Of a DNA stretch of 46,893 nucleotides, positions 28,252 through 37,935 are shown one piece after another. The notes under the pieces were generated by a model. That model saw nothing but the letters and a program-made list of their open reading frames with translations, made no database searches and was not told the DNA's origin. Origin of the DNA: an uncultured bacterium (lineage in GTDB: Bacteria > Patescibacteriota > Gracilibacteria > BD1-5 > UBA2023); the NCBI GenBank assembly GCA_903908595.1, contig CAIVSN010000158.1, positions 1 to 46,893 of the forward strand, in the 5' to 3' direction. The stretch's first letter is position 1, and every line of letters starts with the position of its first letter. Made by a program: the position numbers and the translations under genes.

Positions 28252-28890
28252 TTACCGTGCGGCTTTTTTTTCGGCGAATACCACGAGCCGATCCGGATAA
28301 CTCTTGGTCTTCGGATTCCAGGACCCCTGGCAGGTAACGATATTGAGCCGAGAGGATCCTTCGACGGTACCGAATACTTCTTCCGCCGAATCTTCCGCCA
28401 AATACGTTCGAATTTCCAAGACCGTGAAATCTGCGGACTGTCATTTCCTATCGATGACGGTAACCGTATCGCCCTTGCGCATCCGGTGGAGATTGGCGAA
28501 CACCGTAGGCTTTCAACGTATCCAACCATAGTGCCCGGCGATTACGGAGGTTCCCGGATTGCCGGGTTTCGCTCCGGATCTGAGCCAGCCAGCGTCAGCA
28601 TACTCCGAGGGCGAATCCATATGTCCGTCATCCGTCAATCAGAGAATTTCCATTTGGGCATACACCCCTATCCGCGGTATGACGATACGTCAGGGAACTC
28701 CGAATTTGACGGCAACCGGAGCTTTTGCCGACCGGTAGGCCAAAGGAAGAACGGCATTCGCATTTGCGAAAAAAGGAAAAGCCGAAGACGCCGCTATTCC
28801 GAGATATGCCACCATGCGGATAGCCCTGCGGAGCGGGATCGTCGCGTCGATACTCCCCTGCCATCGGGACAAATGGGGAACTATCTCCAT
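28252..28890 (-). CDS. Sortase (class E/F-like), partner of the LPKTG protein
   Basis: The 212-aa transpeptidase is membrane-anchored by an N-terminal helix (about 27-48). The catalytic set is present: His in SVIAGHYGW, Cys in LNIVTCQGSW and Arg in SYPDRLVV. The substrate-binding part IPRIGVYAQMEILG is also typical. Five UGA codons are read as Gly or lie at loop glycines, including LTDDG and RGKPTV. The ATG is inside the last codons of the adhesin gene (10-base overlap), so the two are translated together, and this enzyme should process the LPKTG motif. The class assignment (E or F) is uncertain. Confidence 0.88.
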
Positions 28891-30515
28891 TCTCCGGCCA
28901 AATACCGATTCAAGTTTCGGAAAAAAGATTCTGGAAACGATACTTCCGATTCGTCGTATACGCCGGTTTTCGGAAGTTTCGGCACTGGGACGGGTACGGG
29001 AGCGGGAGTCGGAACTTCCGGAGCGGGAGTCGGAACTTCCGGAGCGGGCCGGACGATCACCACGGCCGTATCGTAGGCATAGACGATGCGCCCGTTTGCC
29101 GTTCCGTTTGCCGTAGCGAGGTTGGTGGTGCTGACGCGCACGTTCGTCCGACAGCTAAACGACCAAGTTTCACTCGGTTCAAGGAGGAAATTGTCGTTGA
29201 CGTCACCCGAATCCAGAGATATCACGGCACACTTGTCATCTTTCAGTTCCACCGAATGCAAAGCGACGGTTCCGGGATTCGTAACCAGATACGTATATGT
29301 GACGTCTCCGCCTCCGTACAAAAACGGCAAACGGCGATCCGCGGTCTTCCTGACGCCAATCCGGGGTTTCACGAGCACTACCGGGGTCGTGGGAGCTACC
29401 TCTACCCCTACGCCGACCGCTGTCGGCAATACGGCGGCACCGGAATTGGCCACGGGGTTAATGTTCGTCGCGCTGTTTCCGGCAGGAGCAACGACCGGCG
29501 CGACGACCGGCGGAACAAACGTATTGGTGATGGTGCACGTCTTGGAATCGCCCGCGACGAGCGCGATGCTTCCCGTGGAGCTGCAGTCTCAGGAATAACT
29601 CTGAGAATACGATGCGTTCGCATTTTCCACAATCGAATACCTTCCAGCGCTCAAAACGAATGGCGTTCAAGGGGACGCGGCACCGATATACGGACTGCCC
29701 AGAACGTCGGAACCGGATTGGTTGACGTGAAGGACAAAATCCGAAGGTACCGCGGTACCTCCGGAACCGTTGACAACGGTCTTGATGACGTTGAGCGTCG
29801 CTTGAGATGGAAGCGCTATGCAAATGGCCCGCTTGACGGTATTATTGTCGAGCGTGACGGCCCCGTTTCTCGCGAAAATCCTTCATTCGACGTTCGCGGA
29901 AGTTATGAGCGTGGCGCTAGTCAGAGCGAGGATATTCCCCTTGAAAACGGAATTCGCGCCGAGTGTGGCGGAACTTCCCACATACCAGAATACGTTGCAG
30001 GCCTGGGCGCCGTTGGACAGCAGGACGATGCTCGAACCGGCCGTAATGAGCGTGGTCGTGGATTTGAATATGAAAACGGCATTGGGGTCTCCGAGCGCGT
30101 CGAGCGTGACGGTACCGGTAATACCGAACGTTCCGGCAGCGGAGTTATATACCCCGGGATTCCTCGTCGTTCCCCCGAGTTCCGTGGGGATCGTGGAAGT
30201 AACGATCTCGGAAGCCAGACTGTTAATGGCTGAGAGCACGTCATTCTGCGCTTGGACGGCTGTCGGATTTGCCACGTGGAGTATCCCATTGAGGACTCCC
30301 GGTGGAAATCCGGTGACGGAGGAGCCGGGACTGAGCCCGAGATTTCCCGTGACGATTCCGGGACCGGTGACGGTCGAACCGGCAATCACGGCGAAACTGT
30401 CGGCCGTAAGCAGGCTTACGGGAGTCGGCCAAGCAGCGAATGCCCTGCCGGTCAGAACCGAGCCGAAAAATAGGGAGATAGTGATAGCTATCCCCATCGA
30501 ATATAGACGTTTCAT
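28881..30515 (-). CDS. LPKTG surface adhesin with ice-binding-type domain
   Basis: The 544-aa exported protein has a signal peptide (ISLFFGSVLTGRAFA). An ice-binding-like (DUF3494) domain follows (about 35-225), with GNLGLSPGSSVTGFPPG, VYNSAAGTFGITG, LGANSVFKGNILALTS and ARNGAVTLDNNT. A prealbumin-type SpaA-like beta domain (about 240-330) and a DUF11-like beta domain (about 380-475) come next, then a Pro-rich stalk (EVPTPAPEVPTPAPVPVP) ending in LPKTG. The tail after LPKTG (VYDESEVSFPESFFRNLNRY then LAGEWR) is not hydrophobic, unlike normal sorting signals. Three UGA codons (29883, 29667, 29589) read as Gly. Known ice-binding-domain proteins of this kind also act as adhesins; here surface attachment is the inferred role. 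Confidence 0.9.
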
Positions 30516-30590
30516 AAGGTGCGTGGTAAAGGTTACGTAAAATTCGGCAGATTCTGGAAAATCCGCCCTTTTGTAAAGCATGATATGTTA

Positions 30591-30745
30591 CCTAACCAAA
30601 TCTGGTTTCCCGGTTTTTCAGTCACATATTTGGATATCTTTTATTTTTTTCTTCGGTCGCTTATTGCCGATACGCTCCCGAAAGAAGAAAAATAAAATCT
30701 ATTCCGAATCTATGACCCTATACCAAAAACCAAATTCGCTTAGGG
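30591..30745. repeat. Degenerate element A copy
   Basis: The interior is clearly related to element A, but the terminal repeats have drifted together (CCTAACCAAAT on the left, ATTCGCTTAGG on the right), so pairing of the ends is partly kept. It lies in the 543-bp gap between the adhesin gene and the CHASE protein gene. Confidence 0.65.
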
Positions 30746-31023
30746 ACTAGGTATATTTTGAGAAGAAAAGGGACGATCCCGTATTTTCTCGACAAGCTAT
30801 TATAAGCATGTGGTACACTGCATCAACGGCATCCTTCCGATCATCAAACATTCTCGCGTCGTCGGTATGCCGGCTCTGCTGGCAAATTCACAAAATACGA
30901 ATCGTACCAACAGTATGAGCCAGTATTGGCGGAAGTCAAAAAGTAAAACCGTGAAATCCAATTCAGAAAATGAAAACACCTGTTCAAAAGCCGCTGGAAA
31001 CCCATTAAAAAACACGATACGTA

Positions 31024-31051
31024 TTGACAAAAACTTCGTTTTCTCTATAAG
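31024..31051 (+). promoter_or_regulatory. Promoter of the CHASE-GGDEF-EAL gene
   Basis: A TTGACA -35 (31024-31029) and TATAAG -10 (31046-31051) are 16 bases apart. The ATG at 31059 is 7 bases after the -10, so the transcript would be leaderless or nearly so. This argues against the longer ORF starting at 30810. Confidence 0.6.
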
Positions 31052-31058
31052 AAAACTC

Positions 31059-33959
31059 ATGGAAAAAATGGTAATCGAACCTCGCAATGTCGGGGCTCAT
31101 GACGAATTGCGTACCGATGTCGCTCCGGGTCCTTCGAATCCGGATACTCTTGATACCACTGTTGCCCCCGTTACCCTGAAGCGGTATTTCCGGGAGAAAA
31201 TCCTCGCTATCGCATGAATCAACGAAAAAATCGTCACTTCCAAATACCGCAACGTCCTCCCGGCGGTAATTATGGCAACGGGCATGGGCATAACGATGCA
31301 GATAGCCAATTCGGAGCGGGAAAGTTTCATAAAGAGCGTTGAATTCTGATTGCACCACAAACTCGAAGAAATCATCGCTCCGGTCGAGAGTCGATTCAAA
31401 GCGTATCAGCAGATACTTTTCGGAATCCACGGACTGTTCGGGCTCTCGAAAGACGTATCGGGAGCAAATTTCAAATCCTACGTCGAATCGCTGGAGCTCT
31501 CAAAAAATTATCCCGAAATACACGGGATCAGCATTTCCTACTTCATACCGAAGAAAGATGAAGCCGAGCACGTAGCGAAAATACGAAGCGAAGACGACGG
31601 AACGCTCGGAACCGATTTCGAGATAAAGAATCACGATCATGCCCCCGTCGAGTATATCGAGCCTCATGACGAATCGAATCCAAAAGTAATCGGGTTTGAC
31701 GATTTCCCCGATCTCGTTAGGAAAGCGGTTTTCGAGAAATCGAGGGATACCCATCAGATCATCATTTCCCAAAGATTCAAGCCGGTACTAGAAATCGATT
31801 CGTTCGATTCACGATTCCTTGCCACCTACCCGATATACGGCAAAAAATCTCCCCATGAAAGCCTCGAACAGCGCCGGAAGAACATATTGGGATGGGCGGC
31901 ATTGGCGTTCGAGATTCCGGAACTCATGGAGGACTACGAGAAAACGGAAGCCGACACGTACGATCTGAGCATTTATGACGTCGATAAGAAGAGAAAAGAT
32001 ACTCTCATTTACGGAAAATCCCTGAATAATGAAACCCGACAGGGCCATTTGTCGCTTTCATCCGAAAGAATCGTACATGTCGGCGACAAGAACTGGAAAG
32101 TCGTCATACGTCCTCGTCATGATTTCAGCGCAACGGAGCACCTCGACCGGGCAAACTTCATCCTCTACGGATGAGGAATCCTCAACTTGCTTATCGGATT
32201 CTTCCTCTGGCAACTCATTCAGAAGCGCCACCTATCATTGGTGACGCTCGAGGCGCTCAGACAAATCGCGGAACGACTCGCCCAAAGCGAAAAACGATAC
32301 AGCACGCTGTTTCACGAGAGCCAGGTTTCCATGTTCATTATCGATCCCGAAACGGGAGTTATCGAAAATGCCAACAAAAAGGCAACCGAATTCTACGGTT
32401 ATGCTTACGACCGCCTGCTCGGAATGAAAATCTCCGAAATCAACGTGCTGCCTCCGGAACAAACCCCGGAAAAAATGGCCTCAGAGGCGAAACGTGAAAA
32501 AAAGAAATTCGAATTCCAGCACCAAACCGCCTCATGAGTCGTCCGTGACGTGGAAGTATCGTCGTCGCTGATAGAGCTGGACGGAAAATTCAAACTGATC
32601 TCCGTCATAGAAGACATTACGGCGCGGAAGAAAGCCGTGGAAAAAATCATCGTCATGGCGAACTACGACAACCTTACCGGGCTGCCGAATAGGAATTTTT
32701 TCATGGAACGGCTCAAACAGAGTTTCGCGAGCGCCGACCGGAACCGCACTTCCGTGGCCATCATGTTCGTGGATCTGGATCAGTTCAAGGCCGTGAACGA
32801 TTCCCTCTGACACGCCATAGGGGACAAACTCCTCGTGAAAGTCGCGGAACGGATGAAGAAGTGCATCCGCGCGGAAGATACCGTAGCGCGCCAAGGGGGC
32901 GACGAATTTCTCATTCTCATACCGAACCTTACGGCACCGAACCAGTCTTCCGGCATCGCGAAAAAACTGATTGCCGAAATAAAGAAGCCTTTCGAAATCG
33001 ACGGACATGAGGTTCGCGTCGGATCAAGCATCGGGATCACCACGTATCCAAACGATTCCGACAACGTCGAAACCCTCCTCCGGTACGGGGATATCGCCAT
33101 GTATAAGGTAAAAACGACCTGACGAAACAATTTCCAGTTTTTCTCCCAGGAAATGCAGGAGGCTTCGATCGAACAACAAAAGCTCGCCACCGCGCTCCAT
33201 CACGCGATCGAGCAAAAGGAAATGTGGGTAGCGTATCAGCCGGTATTGGATGCGAAAACCGGAAAAATCGCCAGTATGGAAGCGCTGTTGCGTTGGAACT
33301 CCGTGGAGTTATGACCGATATCGCCGTCAAAATTCATTCCGATCGCGGAAGACACCGGGCAAATCATGCAAATCAGCAATTGGACGATCCGCGATGTCTG
33401 CGAAAAAATCGTCGAATGGGAAGGTCAGTGACTGCATGTCCCAAAAATCACCGTTAACCTTTCCCCCCAGCAATTCCGTTCGAGGCATCTGGATCGTGAT
33501 ATCACGGAAATCCTCTTGGAAACGGGAGTTTCCCCAAAAAAAATCGGCATAGAAATCACCGAGAGCATGCTGATGGAAAACGTGGAAGTGGCCATCGTGA
33601 CCTTGGGGAAACTTTCGAAGATGGGTTTCGAAATCTCCCTCGACGATTTCGGTACCGGGTATTCGAGCCTGAGCTACCTCCGGAGATTCCATGTGAACCT
33701 CCTCAAGATCGACCAATCGTTCGTTGCCAACCTGAGCGACAGCATAGATGACACGCTCCTGGTTTCGGGCATTATTTCTTTGGCGCACAGCCTCAAAATG
33801 AAGGTGATTGCCGAAGGCGTGGAAACCAAAGAACAATTCGAGACGCTGCTCTCGTTGGGATGCGACTACATCCAAGGGTACTATTTCTGAAAGCCCGGGA
33901 ATACGGAGAAGACCGTGGAACGAATCCGGGGCGAAAAAACGTATTTGGAAATCCAGTAA
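31059..33959 (+). CDS. CHASE-PAS-GGDEF-EAL c-di-GMP protein
   Basis: The 966-aa membrane protein has TM1 at about 58-75, a periplasmic CHASE domain (about 80-365), TM2 (LYGGILNLLIGFFLWQLI), a PAS domain (about 400-520), GGDEF (about 535-690) and EAL (about 705-950). GGDEF has an intact ARQGGDEFLIL and an RxxD site (RAED) five residues before it. EAL has ASMEALLRW, TVNLSPQQF, IEITES, LDDFGTGYSSL, LKIDQSFV and VIAEGVETKEQ, all expected of an active phosphodiesterase. It may make and break c-di-GMP in response to a small ligand. Nine UGA codons are read as Gly. Starts at 30810 or 30915 are possible but fit the promoter at 31024 poorly. Confidence 0.93.
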
Positions 33960-33970
33960 ATCAGAACCAG

Positions 33971-34050
33971 ATGAAATCCGAAGTTGCATTCGAGCACCGG
34001 AGCGAGGCGTACCGGCCAGTACGCCCGCAAGGAGCGGAAAATGCAACGAG
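33971..34050. repeat. Foldback element C, copy 2 (no outer arms)
   Basis: It contains the conserved core of element C, with inner stem GTTGCATT / AATGCAAC and apical stem CGTAC / GTACG, in tandem before copy 3. The outer arms seen in copies 1 and 3 are missing. Confidence 0.7.
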
Positions 34051-34077
34051 GCGGATCGAAAGGCGGTACCCCCGCAC

Positions 34078-34203
34078 GAGAAATCGGGCAAAAACGATGA
34101 AATCCGAAGTTGCATTCGAGCACCGTAGCGAGGCGTACTGGCTAGTACGTCGAGCGAGGAGCGGAAAATGCAACGAGGAGTTCGCGTTTTTACCCGATTT
34201 CTC
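34078..34203. repeat. Foldback element C, copy 3
   Basis: A 126-bp hairpin. The outer arms are GAGAAATCGGG (34078-34088) and CCCGATTTCTC (34193-34203), followed by AAAAACG / CGTTTTT. The inner stem is GTTGCATT / AATGCAAC. The right outer arm is the last codons of the Nudix gene, so the left arm is a copy of coding sequence in the opposite direction. The pairing TAA/AAA at the stop is interrupted by one mismatch. Confidence 0.75.
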
Positions 34204-34663
34204 CGTAGACTTCGGCATATTCTTCGATGTGCCCATCCCTCCCGAAAAAGAACTCGAACTCGACGGACTCCCCTTCCAACACCCTCGGAAGCCAATACGG
34301 ATCGTCCTCCCACATCGCATCGTACGGGATATCCCCGATATCGAACCACTGGGGCTTCATCTCTTCGGTTTCTTCGAATTCCCCGTCGTATCCGTAGGAA
34401 ACGAATACGTTCACGTCCTGATCCCAGTCGGGATTGCCATCGAAATGGAAGTGCAGGACTCCCCGGGATTCCAGGGCAGCCGGCCCGATTCGTACGGAGG
34501 TCTCTTCGAAGAGCTCGCGGCTCGCGGCCTGCGCGATGGTTTCTCCCGGTTCGAGCTTGCCGCCGGCGCCGTTCCACTTGTCCTTGCCGAACCCGCGTTT
34601 TTTCATGGCGAGGAGGATTTGGTTCTTTGGATTGAACACGAAAACGAGCGTGGATTGCCGCAT
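34190..34663 (-). CDS. Nudix hydrolase, MTH1/MutT-like
   Basis: The 157-aa enzyme hydrolyses nucleoside diphosphates linked to another group; by its closest pattern it cleans 8-oxo-dGTP from the nucleotide pool. The Nudix box GGKLEPGETIAQAASRELF followed by EET fits G-x5-E-x7-R-E-L-x-E-E. The preceding KRGFGKDKWNGAGGK stretch is typical of the MTH1 group. Start chosen at ATG 34663 (MRQSTLVFVF); longer ORFs on this strand are composition artefacts. The C-terminus is acidic. The stop lies inside foldback element C3, convergent with the CHASE gene. Confidence 0.9.
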   Translation of the reverse strand: MRQSTLVFVFNPKNQILLAMKKRGFGKDKWNGAGGKLEPGETIAQAASRELFEETSVRIGPAALESRGVLHFHFDGNPDWDQDVNVFVSYGYDGEFEETEEMKPQWFDIGDIPYDAMWEDDPYWLPRVLEGESVEFEFFFGRDGHIEEYAEVYGEIG

Positions 34664-34704
34664 GGGTCGGACGGGTGATGGGAAATAAGATTTGACTTCG
34701 GAGT

Positions 34705-36432
34705 CTACCCTTTGGGAAACAGGGTCGCAAGGAATTCTTCCGTCTGTTCCACTCGGATCTTTTTGGCCTTGCGATCGATAATTCCGTACTCCGTGGCTTT
34801 CCCGCCGGAAATCTTCTTGAAGAAATCTTGGAGGTGCATCGAGTTCGTGCCGAAAAGCCGGTCGGAAAGGCCGGACTTTTCCTTCGGGAATTTTCCCCCC
34901 ATAGCCACGGCATGTTCTCATTCGAGGGATTTGGAATACCGTTCGACGAATTTCCAAAAATTCACGGATGCTTTCGCGTGAATGAGGATTTCCCGCCCGG
35001 TCACATGGATTCACGTTTGCGGATCGTCGTACCCTTCCTCATACCAACGCTTCAGCCCTATCCGGGAAAGGTTTCCGAATTCGTCGGTAAGATTGGCGCT
35101 ATCCTTGGAAATAGCCCCGAACCACACGCAGAGATCCCGAACGCTAAAATTCCGATACCCGCTCTCCTTCATTCTCGGCACGTACGCGGTGGAATTCGAA
35201 GAAATCGTACCTCAGATCCGCTCGATATCGATTGGCTTCAAAGAATCGGCGTATTCGGCGAACGACTTCCAAAACGATGGGGAATACAGGGACTTCAAAA
35301 GAACGTCTTTCCCGAATACGCGGGTTCACGAAACGGAATCGACGTAACCTTCGTTACACCACTTCTTCAAACCCTCGGCCGAGAGGTATCACTTGGAATT
35401 GACGATGACGGAAAATTCCGACATATCCGCCCCGAGCCATTCCAATACTTCGTCGATGCTGATTTTTTTCTGCCCATCTCATTTGATAATGGTGGCGAAG
35501 GTGGAAACCCAGTTCGGAAATTTGCCTCAGATTTCTAGCAAGGCGGGGACCGAAAGAGAACTCGCGTATTTGGAAACTTCTTCCCAGAAATTTTGGGAAA
35601 AGTAGAATTTTTTCAATATTTCTTTTCAAGTGACGTTCGCTCCGGTCTCCGGATCGGCGTATCAGAAATCGAACCAGTGCTTCAATCCCTCCCCGGTAAG
35701 CCAGCCGTGTTCGTCGCAGAATGCCGCCTTCTCGGGGCTCAGGGCCCCAAGCCATAGGCACATGTTCTTTGGGTGGTTTGCTTCGAATCCCGCCTTCTTT
35801 ATCCGAGGGGAAAAACTGCCGAGGGACTGGGGGATCGATCCGCCGATGGCCAGCAAATCCGCATCGGTCAGAGTCGCGACGTAATCGGAAAAGGTAACCC
35901 AGAACGAGGAAGAATACAGGGCACGGAGCAGGATATCTTTCCCGTAAACCCGCTCTCCGGAAACGGAATCGACGTATCCGGACGACGACCATTCCATCAG
36001 CGATTCGTCGGAAACGAAGGGAATGAATTTGGCTCCGCTCCGTAATCTGGCCCTTGCGGGCTTGCTAGCCTTCTCGGATTTGGCATAGGTCTTCTTTTTG
36101 GTTTTTTTCCGGATGGATTTCTTCCGGGTGGACAACCCGCTTCATAAGAGGCGGGCAGTATCATCGAGTTCCCGCGTTTTTCCGAACGAGATGTTTATGG
36201 AATCGAGTTTCCTATACAGCTTCAGGCTCTCGTCCTCGATGATGATGGAATCGAGCTTCTTGTACAGCTTGAGGCTCTCGTCCTCGATGATGATGGAATC
36301 GAGCTTCTTAAAGATCTGAACGCTCTCCTCCTTGAGATTTTTCAATCATTTTCCGATATTGGCAATGATGGAAACGGGGCGGGGCGCTGGTGAAAGGCTC
36401 GGCACGAGTTTGGATTTTTTTTTCGGTGGCAT
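34705..36432 (-). CDS. Alternating-repeat protein with basic N-terminus, novel family
   Basis: The 575-aa protein is read from MPPKKKSKLVPSLSPAPRPV through more than eight UGA-Gly codons to TAG 34705. Residues 30-80 hold three tandem 16-residue repeats (LDSIIIEDESLKLYKK type). A strongly basic segment (TRKKSIRKKTKKKTYAKS, about 100-118) follows. The rest is four domains of about 110 aa with the pattern 'GYxDxxTGxxVxGKxIL...S..FW...Y', each followed by an IGG-x-P step. Units 1 and 3 share VSGxRVxGKDxLL; units 2 and 4 share DPxTGxxVTGxEIL, so the array reads A-B-A-B. No signal peptide or TM is seen. The basic tracts suggest contact with nucleic acid or an acidic surface. The repeat family is unknown to me. 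Confidence 0.8.
36197..36340. repeat. Three tandem 48-bp repeats inside the alternating-repeat gene
   Basis: Units start at 36197, 36245 and 36293 and begin ATGGAATCGAG on the plus strand. They encode the 16-residue LDSIIIEDESLKLY(K/R)K repeat. The first two are nearly identical and the third is more diverged, so the array is recent and could vary in copy number. Confidence 0.85.
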
Positions 36433-36648
36433 AGGTCAGAAATTCAATGTTAAAATAAAAAAACGGCATAATGGGAAATGTTTGGATCAAGCATAACTTG
36501 ACCTGAATTTTTTCATCTTACGATTCCGCATTTTGCGAAACCCGTTTTTTCTCCCAGAACATAATACCGATAATGTGGACAAAGGGCAATACAATATTAG
36601 GAAAAAATATAAATACCCGGGATTCTGCTCGATTTTGACAAATATTTT

Positions 36649-36683
36649 AAAAAAAATCCGGTACCCTTTGCGGGATACCGGAT
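36649..36683 (-). terminator. Intrinsic terminator downstream of pyrD
   Basis: On the minus strand the stem ATCCGGTATCCC / GGGTACCGGAT is followed by TTTTTTTTAA. It is about 165 bases past the pyrD stop. The sequence from 36433 to 36847 otherwise holds no gene I can support; it is AT-rich from 36500 to 36655. Confidence 0.7.
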
Positions 36684-36847
36684 CGTGTTTTCGTCCGCAG
36701 AACCTCACGGTCAGCGGGACATTTCCCATCAGATTTCACAGGACTTCGGCCTCCGGTCGAGACATCCACCGGTACGGAGGGGCATGGGCTATTGGAAGTC
36801 GGAATCCGATGGCAGCGCAGGAGAAAATCTTCAGGACCTCGGGTTCG

Positions 36848-37750
36848 TTAGGCACAGATATTCTCCAAAGGTTCGAGGTCAAGGTATTCGGATGCGATAT
36901 CCGAGAATATGCGAGGGCCAAAAAGGAACAGGGCCGTCGCGACTTGGACCACCGAAGCACCGGCGTAGAGCATTTTCCTGACGGCGTCGCCAGATTGGAC
37001 GCCACCGACGCCCCAGACCCGTATATTGGCGGGAAGGGCCTTGCGCCACTGGCTGATTTGGCCAAGGGCGATCGGAAGCAAGAATTTGCCAGCGCCCCCG
37101 GCCCAGCCCGTCGCGTCGGGAGTCTGAATGACCGTCCGTCCAGCCGAATCGAAATCCAGGCAGTTCGGCAGGGTGTTCATGGTGACGACGGCGAAGACCG
37201 GGTAATAGCGGATAAGATCGGCAAGGTCCGCGATATCGTTGGGATTCGTCATGGGTGAGACCTTGGCCAGAAGTATGCTTTCTTCCGGCGGAGGACCGAC
37301 CGAATACAGAATCTCGTCGACCACGGTCAGGTCGAACGACGCTATCGATTTCCGTTTGCCGCCATCGGCGACGTTCGGACATCCGAGGTTGAGCTCCACG
37401 CCGTCGAAACCGCATTCGAAACCCAGGTGGGCCAGAATACGGTATTCCTCGGGAGTAAAACCGGCAACGCTCAAATAGATCGGCTTGTCGAAACTATGCG
37501 CTATTTCGACCATATCGCGGCCGCGTTTTTGGAGATACGCCAAGCCGGAGTTCGGAAGCCCCAGCGAGTTGAGGGAAAAGTCAGGATCGCCATTGAAGAC
37601 GTTCCCGGGATTCCCATCTCGCGGAGCGACGGTATACGAACCCGTCATGACATATGAGGCACTGGACAGCGACAGCTGATGGACTTGATCCAACGTCTTG
37701 CACCAACCGGCGGCAGGACCGACCGGAAACCCGGGGAAAGGGAACAACAT
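36848..37750 (-). CDS. pyrD: Dihydroorotate dehydrogenase family protein
   Basis: The 300-aa TIM-barrel flavoprotein oxidises dihydroorotate to orotate in pyrimidine synthesis. FMN-binding and catalytic-loop patterns are visible: AGWCKTLDQVH at the start, ELNLGCPNVADG, LLAKVSPMTNPND and MNTLPNCLDFDS. An excellent Shine-Dalgarno (AGGAGGT) lies 3-4 bases before ATG 37750. No UGA is inside. The sequence fits class 1 better than class 2, but the usual class 1A catalytic-loop Cys is not certain, so another member of the DHOD-like family is possible. It is a lone gene among unrelated neighbours. Confidence 0.85.
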   Translation of the reverse strand: MLFPFPGFPVGPAAGWCKTLDQVHQLSLSSASYVMTGSYTVAPRDGNPGNVFNGDPDFSLNSLGLPNSGLAYLQKRGRDMVEIAHSFDKPIYLSVAGFTPEEYRILAHLGFECGFDGVELNLGCPNVADGGKRKSIASFDLTVVDEILYSVGPPPEESILLAKVSPMTNPNDIADLADLIRYYPVFAVVTMNTLPNCLDFDSAGRTVIQTPDATGWAGGAGKFLLPIALGQISQWRKALPANIRVWGVGGVQSGDAVRKMLYAGASVVQVATALFLFGPRIFSDIASEYLDLEPLENICA

Positions 37751-37935
37751 ACGACCTCCTAAGAAAAGTTGATGGGAAAAAGTTAACGAGCGAATCAAAC
37801 GAGAACGGGAAAAGAATCCCGCTCCGTATGAAATCCAAGTAGTTATAACGGTTTTTTCACGAAATGCAATTCGTATGGGAAACCTCGAATCAATCGGAAG
37901 AATCTCAGAGTGAAAATCGAATCGTGAGAGGCTGC

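Noticed and set aside
27362-28444. Minus-strand ORF across the reductase gene
   Set aside because: It overlaps a confirmed gene and has no recognisable domain.
33971-34203. CRISPR or diversity-generating element for the tandem C repeats
   Set aside because: There are no short regularly spaced repeats with unique spacers, and no reverse transcriptase or Cas gene nearby.
36487-36847. Small ORFs between the repeat protein and pyrD
   Set aside because: They have no start signals or domains and overlap a terminator and an AT-rich spacer.
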